Source of the DNA: Thermoflexus hugenholtzii | GTDB lineage: Bacteria; Chloroflexota; Anaerolineae; Thermoflexales; Thermoflexaceae | Assembly: GCF_018771565.1 (NCBI RefSeq) | Contig: NZ_CP076326.1 | Coordinates: forward strand, 310,001 to 374,000 | DNA length: 64,000 bases | Direction of reading: 5' to 3' | Shown here: one piece after another, positions 59,725-64,000 of the stretch | Numbering within the stretch: the first letter of the stretch is position 1 | Layout: each line of letters opens with the position of its first letter | The notes under the pieces: model-generated | The model's database searches: none | What the model was told of the DNA's origin: nothing | What the model saw: the letters and a program-made list of their open reading frames with translations, nothing else | Made by a program: the position numbers and the translations under genes

Positions 59725-61013
59725 AAGCCTGCCTCCGGGAGCAATTGCCGCTCAAACCGTTGCAGGAACTCGCTGTAGGCGCTTTGGACAGGCCCGCTTT
59801 CCAGAGAGCGCAAGTCCGGCCAGGCCAGCAGGCCGCGCTCCCAATAGATCGGCAGGGGGGTGTGGGGGGCATCCTCTTCCATCAGATCGAAGGAGAACCA
59901 CTCCCCGTCCGGCTCCCCGGGAGGCACCTCGTCGTAGAGCCATTCTCGAAAGAGATCCCACGCGTGCTGTCGAAACCGCCGCAGATATTCTTCCTGGGCG
60001 GTGGGGGGGACCAGGGCGGCCGCCAGGAAGAGGCGCTCTCGAACCTGTCGAATCGCCTGATTTTGAGCCCAATGCTGGAAGAGGATCCGATATCCCGACC
60101 ATGTGGGCTCCGAATCGACGGCGAAGAGCAGAACCTGCGCCTGCAGGCCGACGATCAGCGCCGCCGCGATGTCGTGAAGGCCGCTGCGGCTGTCCATGAC
60201 CACTAAGTCCGGGCTCGCATGGGCCTCCAGGCTCCGGACCAGACGCCGAACCCGATCCACCCATTTCTCGGGAGAACCCCCAACTTCCCGGGGAGGTTTG
60301 TCCAGATACGCGCGGCCCAGCTGGGCGAGATGCTCCCGGCATCGCCTCCCGTAGGCGGGCACCACCATGACCTCTCCGGTGAAATCCATGCTCCACGCGG
60401 GGCGGCCGATCATGTCGGGCACAAGGACCTCGGCCTGGTCGACGAGATCCTCCACAAGCCATTCCACAAGCCCGAAGTCCGGATGCTCCTCCGGGCTTAA
60501 CATCGAGGATAGGGTAGGGGATTCCAGATCGAAATCGAGCACCAGGACGCGCTGTCCCTTCCGGGCCAGATGGGCGGCCAGGACGGCGGCCGTTGTGCTG
60601 CGTCCCAGCCCGCCCTTCAGGGCGAAGAGCACGAATCGGGGCGGACCGGCGAGCTCGGATTCGGCGATGGTCACCCATCGTCGCCCGCTGATCTCCCGAT
60701 CCAGAAAGTAGATCGTCACGCCCTCCTCTTCCCAGATCACAGCTTCCGATCGCAGTTCCTCCCGATCCTCCGGCTCCAGGTAGAGGATGGCCCGCTCGGG
60801 CGGATAAGCGTGTGCCCCCAGGGTGGAATGCAGGCGCTCCACCAGCCGGCGGATCGGCTCCGGCGGTTCGGCGGCAGGCTCCGGAAGAAGCACGGAAACC
60901 CGGCCGATCAGATCCCGGAGGATCCATACCTCTAAGCCCACAGGCAGTTCGGCTTCTCGAATCGCTTTTCGCACGAGATCCCGGGTCTCCCCGAAAGTGA
61001 CCACCCTGTTCAT
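59721..61013 (-). CDS. KGGLGR-type MinD/ParA-like ATPase
   Basis: 430 residues. After about 125 residues of a unique N-terminal domain (LGAHAYPPERAILYLEPEDR), the ATPase has a variant Walker A, FVLFALKGGLGRSTTAAV (KGGLGRST at 133-140), where ParA proteins have KGGVGKTT. VLVLDFDLESPT is the next motif and PDLVVMDSRSGLHDIAAALI resembles the Walker B/DxxSG switch. The Lys-to-Arg change at GR marks the KGGVGR-variant group often found in defence islands. It overlaps both partners by 4 bases. No chromosome-partitioning gene is near. Confidence 0.85.
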   Translation of the reverse strand: MNRVVTFGETRDLVRKAIREAELPVGLEVWILRDLIGRVSVLLPEPAAEPPEPIRRLVERLHSTLGAHAYPPERAILYLEPEDREELRSEAVIWEEEGVTIYFLDREISGRRWVTIAESELAGPPRFVLFALKGGLGRSTTAAVLAAHLARKGQRVLVLDFDLESPTLSSMLSPEEHPDFGLVEWLVEDLVDQAEVLVPDMIGRPAWSMDFTGEVMVVPAYGRRCREHLAQLGRAYLDKPPREVGGSPEKWVDRVRRLVRSLEAHASPDLVVMDSRSGLHDIAAALIVGLQAQVLLFAVDSEPTWSGYRILFQHWAQNQAIRQVRERLFLAAALVPPTAQEEYLRRFRQHAWDLFREWLYDEVPPGEPDGEWFSFDLMEEDAPHTPLPIYWERGLLAWPDLRSLESGPVQSAYSEFLQRFERQLLPEAGL

Positions 61014-61411
61014 ATCATTCCTCCCCGTCGGGCCTGCAGGACGAGGTTGCGGATCTCCTCTGCTCCTTTGCGGTGTTCCTCCACGAATTGGTCCGTAAAG
61101 TGCTGGCGGGAGGCGTATCGCTGATCGACCGACCAGTTATGAAAAGGGTTCCGATTGGGCAATGTGCCCAGCTGGGCGATCCTTCCTCCTTGGGCAAGCC
61201 GCGCCGCCTGATCCCAAAGACGATCCACGTGGACGCGCTGGTGACGGCCCGGCGGTCTGCCGGTTATCAAAGGCCAAAGCGCTTTCAGGCCGCATTCGGC
61301 AGCCAGGCCATAGAGGTGATCCGCGTTGGCCCATCGCCGATTCCCGAAAAGGAGCTCGGCGTCTTCCCAGTGCCTCTCATGGGCGTCCAGGAAATCCTCC
61401 GGCCAGTTCAT
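61010..61411 (-). CDS. HEPN-like helical protein, first gene of the putative system
   Basis: 133 residues, mainly helical. Motif-like features are ANADHLYGLAAECGLKALWPL (HEPN-type helix pair) and WSVDQRYASRQHFTDQFVEE, where Arg98 and His104 form an Rx5H pattern compatible with the Rx4-6H RNase site of HEPN domains. The family assignment is tentative. The start at 61411 is behind GGGGAGAAAAGAGGTG; a TTG-initiated form from 61495 is open too. Its stop overlaps the KGGLGR start (ATGA). Confidence 0.6.
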   Translation of the reverse strand: MNWPEDFLDAHERHWEDAELLFGNRRWANADHLYGLAAECGLKALWPLITGRPPGRHQRVHVDRLWDQAARLAQGGRIAQLGTLPNRNPFHNWSVDQRYASRQHFTDQFVEEHRKGAEEIRNLVLQARRGGMI

Positions 61412-61491
61412 CACCTCTTTTCTCCCCGGCGGGTTCTCGCGAGCGGAACGCGCCTGATCGGCCTCATGGTGGTCGGGAGCCGGATGACCCG

Positions 61492-63345
61492 TCAACCGCG
61501 CCCGGGAGGCACTCCGAGGAGGGCCGGCTCTTGTTTCCGAAACCGCTCCCGGTAGGCGGGGAGGGTGATCATCGGCGGGCGCTCGGCGTCCCCGATCTCC
61601 TCCACCTCCAGGTAATAGCGGCCCGGCTCATGGCGGATCAGCTTCATGGAGCGGTTGACTTCCTCCAGCAGCTGGATCTTGTGCCGGTCCTCCAGGCGCC
61701 GGATCACCACCTGGATGATGGCGAAGGCCATCTTGGAGAGGGCCTCCAGGTCCTGGTTCCGGTGGATCCGCTCCTGCAGATCCACCTGGGCGATGGACCA
61801 CAGGCCGAACCGCTCCAGGATGTCGATGAGCAGCCCGATCTCCACCCCGTAGCCAGTGAAGAAGGGGACCTGCTCCAAGATCTCCCGGCGGCCGGCGTAT
61901 TCCCCCGACAGCGGCTGGATCAGCCCGGAGAGCTCCGGGAAGAAGAGGTTGATCAGGGGCCGGGCCACCAGCTCCGTCACCCGCCCGCCGCCCCCCGCTT
62001 GCAGCCGCTCCCCCACCCGGATGGGACGCCGGTAGAACCCCTTCACCAGGCCGATGCGCGGGGAGCGCAGCAACGGGCCGATCAGCCCATAAATGAAGCG
62101 GGGATGGTAGTTGGTGATGTCCGTATCGGTCCAGACGATGAGATCCCCCCGCAGGACGTAGAGGCTCTTCCACAGCGCCTCCCCTTTGCCCCGATAAGAG
62201 CCCACCTCCGGGAGGATCTCCGGGTGGATGTATACCGGGACGCCCTTCTCCCGCGCGATCTCCCGGGTGCGATCGGTGGAGGCGCTGTCGATCACCACGA
62301 TCTCATCCAGGAGCGGGTAGCGCTCCATCAGGGCCTCGCGGGCGATGTCCAGGATGGGGCCGATGGTGGCCTCCTCGTTGAGGGTGGGGAGCCCCAGGCT
62401 GATGGTCACCCCCTGAGCCCGCTTGAGGGCCACCAGTTCCTCCAGGTTGGAGAACTCCTCGGCGTCGAAGGTGTTCTCCGCAAACCACTTGTCCACCAGC
62501 ACGGAGATGGGAAGCTGGGCCGGCGCGCCCCGCGGTCGAGGCTGGCCGGGGAGGAAGGCCCGGGCGGCCCGGGCCAGGATCAGCGGCTTCTCCGTCCCCT
62601 GGCTCAGGGCACGGGCCAGCGGCCCCAGACCCTGAGCCTCCTCCCGGCCCGGTCGGGTGGGGGCACCCAGGACCGCCCCGTCGTGGTGGCGCAGCTCCTC
62701 CAGCACGGCCTGGGCGATCTCGCCGTGCAGGACCATCTGGCGGGTGATGCGGGGGAACTGCCGGGCCAGCGGTCGGAAGGCGGCCGCCACCCGTCGGGCC
62801 TCCGAGGCCGCGTGGAGCAAGGTCACCTGCCCATCCCAGGCCTCCGCCAGCGCTAAGGCGACCTCCACCGCCAGCTGGGTATACGGCCCGCCCCGCACCG
62901 GCAGCAGGATCCGCCGCCAGGGCTCCCGGATCGGACCGCGGACCAGGAGGAGATCGCAGAGGGATTCCTGGAGCACCCGGGCCAGGGGCGCTCCCAGCAC
63001 CGGACCGTCCGGATCGCCGTTCCAGGGCAGGAGCATCAGCGAGACCCGGTTCGCCTGGAGGAAGTGAAGGACCTCCTCCCACGGGCAATGGGAAACGCGG
63101 ATGCGAGGACGGACCCGGAGGGGCAGCTCCGGGAACTCCGCGGCCAGCGCCATCAGCCGCTGGCGCAGCGTCCGGGCCTCCGCCGTCCCATGGCTGAGGG
63201 AGCGCTCCGGCGGGAGGGCGACCAGCCCCAGCAGGGTGATCTCCCCCCGCTCCGCCGGACACAGCGCCGAGGCCAGCGGGAGCAGCCCCCGCGCGGCCTC
63301 GACATCTTCCACCGGGATCAGGATCTGATCGAAGGGCATCGCCAC
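61492..63345 (-). CDS. gpgS: Universal-stress-protein and glucosyl-3-phosphoglycerate synthase fusion
   Basis: 617 residues. Residues 1-140 and 145-265 are two USP-like domains (DQILIPVEDVEAARGLLPL; RILLPVRGGPYTQLAVEVAL). From about 290 is a GT81-type glucosyltransferase: SLGLPTLNEEATIGPILDIA, VVIDSASTDRTREIAREKGV, YRGKGEALWKSLYVLRGDLI, WTDTDITNYHPRFIYGLIGP. GpgS transfers glucose from an NDP-donor to 3-phosphoglycerate, giving a precursor of glucosylglycerate. A phosphatase is not next to it. Fusion with USP domains suggests stress-linked control. It is upstream of the HEPN triad and 80 bases separate them. Confidence 0.85.
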   Translation of the reverse strand: MAMPFDQILIPVEDVEAARGLLPLASALCPAERGEITLLGLVALPPERSLSHGTAEARTLRQRLMALAAEFPELPLRVRPRIRVSHCPWEEVLHFLQANRVSLMLLPWNGDPDGPVLGAPLARVLQESLCDLLLVRGPIREPWRRILLPVRGGPYTQLAVEVALALAEAWDGQVTLLHAASEARRVAAAFRPLARQFPRITRQMVLHGEIAQAVLEELRHHDGAVLGAPTRPGREEAQGLGPLARALSQGTEKPLILARAARAFLPGQPRPRGAPAQLPISVLVDKWFAENTFDAEEFSNLEELVALKRAQGVTISLGLPTLNEEATIGPILDIAREALMERYPLLDEIVVIDSASTDRTREIAREKGVPVYIHPEILPEVGSYRGKGEALWKSLYVLRGDLIVWTDTDITNYHPRFIYGLIGPLLRSPRIGLVKGFYRRPIRVGERLQAGGGGRVTELVARPLINLFFPELSGLIQPLSGEYAGRREILEQVPFFTGYGVEIGLLIDILERFGLWSIAQVDLQERIHRNQDLEALSKMAFAIIQVVIRRLEDRHKIQLLEEVNRSMKLIRHEPGRYYLEVEEIGDAERPPMITLPAYRERFRKQEPALLGVPPGRG

Positions 63346-63459
63346 CTGACCGTCAGGAGCTGAACGCGAACCCGGGGAGGACGCGAGCGATGGCCAGTGG
63401 GTCCTCCTTTATTCTATTGCAGGAACGGGCAGGCCGGCGGAGGCGGGCCCGGTCGCTTC

Positions 63460-63539
63460 GGGTGTGTCCCGATTTTGTCGGGCCTGGCCGCCTTGTAGGA
63501 CAACTGCGAGCAGTTGTCCTACGATCTTGGAACACACCC
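63460..63539. mobile_element. 80-bp MITE-like element, copy 2
   Basis: Same element as at 58138, with ends GGGTGTGTCCC (63460-63470) and AACACACCC. The direct repeat GTCGCTTCGGG occurs immediately before (63452-63462) and after (63540-63550), overlapping the ends. It lies in the divergent gap between gpgS and rsgA, where no gene is present (63346-63688); a TATAGT at 63577-63582 is the best -10 candidate for rsgA. Confidence 0.8.
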
Positions 63540-63688
63540 GTCGCTTCGGGCTCCCGGGGGAGGACCGTGGATCGTGTATAGTCAAATAAGGGAAGCGTGC
63601 GGGAAAGCCCGGAGGCCTGCCGGCGCGCCGAGGGGCGCCCGCTGTGGAAGCCCGAAGGAGCCCACATCGTTCGGGAGGGAGTGCGCGG

Positions 63689-64000
63689 ATGCGGAGTCTG
63701 GAAGAGGGATTGGTGATCCGGACGCTGGGCGCGGCGTATGATGTGCAGGGCCCCGATGGAGTGGTGCGGTGCGTGCTGCGGGGGCGTCTGCGGCGCCAGA
63801 CGGAGGGCCCCCAGCGGCCGGTGATCGGGGACCGCGTGCAGTTCGAGCGGGTCTCCCCGAAGGAGGGGGCCATCATCGCCATCCTCCCCCGGCGCACCGC
63901 CCTGGTCCGCCGCGAGCCGCTGGATCCCGAGAAGGCCCACGTCATCGCCGCCAATCTGGATCAGATCGTGGCGGTCTTCGCCGCCGTCCCGGAGCCCGAT
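63689..64000 (+). CDS. rsgA: Ribosome small-subunit GTPase RsgA, N-terminal part (cut by window edge)
   Basis: 104 residues are visible, starting at the ATG at 63689 behind TCGGGAGGGAGTGCGCGG. They include the OB-fold (VIRTLGAAYDVQGPDGVVRC, PVIGDRVQFERVSPKEGAII) and the start of the GTPase domain, NLDQIVAVFAAVPEPD, a classic RsgA stretch. RsgA is a circularly permuted GTPase acting late in 30S assembly. The reading frame runs off the window end. Confidence 0.88.
   Translation, partial: MRSLEEGLVIRTLGAAYDVQGPDGVVRCVLRGRLRRQTEGPQRPVIGDRVQFERVSPKEGAIIAILPRRTALVRREPLDPEKAHVIAANLDQIVAVFAAVPEPD

Overview
This window looks like chromosome of a high-GC, probably thermophilic Chloroflexota bacterium; a Thermoflexus-like member of the Anaerolineae is my best guess. 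That is inference from gene content and style: two 2-oxoacid:ferredoxin oxidoreductases, System I (Ccm) cytochrome c maturation, mevalonate kinase, an F420/flavin LLM-type oxidoreductase, a glucosyl-3-phosphoglycerate synthase, AT-rich TAAAAT/TATAAT promoter islands in GC-rich DNA, and families of hairpin-forming intergenic repeats. No rRNA, tRNA, phage or CRISPR array was recognised.

Layout. 0-0.7 kb: PIN toxin with a small partner. 1.0-15 kb (minus strand): a long cytochrome c maturation block in transcription order ccmE, [MNT-HEPN pair], ccmF, ccmH, ccmG, ccmI-like, diheme lipoprotein, 1.5 kb repeat array, ccmA-ccmB fusion, ccmC, ccmD, ccdA (apparently circularly permuted), TlpA/ResA, a membrane protein, a response regulator and a BMP lipoprotein. 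15-26 kb: ASCH protein, a broken antitoxin, Nnr, NadD-like enzyme, orphan TadG/TadC, a GH63-type hydrolase, an RlmD-like RNA methyltransferase, a second repeat array, a site-2 protease and a PIG-L deacetylase. 26.4-31.7 kb: a tight operon of a lysine 2,3-aminomutase homologue, three ATP-grasp ligases and a GNAT acetyltransferase, probably making a beta-lysine-derived small molecule. 31.7-37.8 kb: MEMO-family protein, membrane glycosyltransferase, four-subunit korDABC behind a striking operator/promoter. 37.9-41.7 kb: dnaJ, two htrA proteases and hspR. 41.7-47.4 kb: YjbQ, LLM oxidoreductase, GNAT, membrane proteins, and aspartokinase preceded by a complete Thr/Met leader-peptide attenuator. 47.5-54.5 kb (minus): rsmB, mevalonate kinase, methyltransferase, psuG, xseA, SIS isomerase. 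54.6-58.1 kb: MaoC and a gamma-alpha fused korA with korB. 58.1-63.5 kb: two copies of an 80-bp mobile element, each with flanking direct repeats, bracket a three-gene operon (HEPN-like, KGGLGR ATPase, P-loop ATPase) and a USP-USP-GpgS fusion. The window ends inside rsgA.

The most interesting items are the HEPN/KGGLGR/P-loop triad (candidate defence or conflict system), the lysC attenuator with a readable antiterminator, the beta-lysine ATP-grasp operon, the permuted CcdA, and the composite 160/110-bp hairpin arrays. No database search was run; family calls rest on recognisable motifs.
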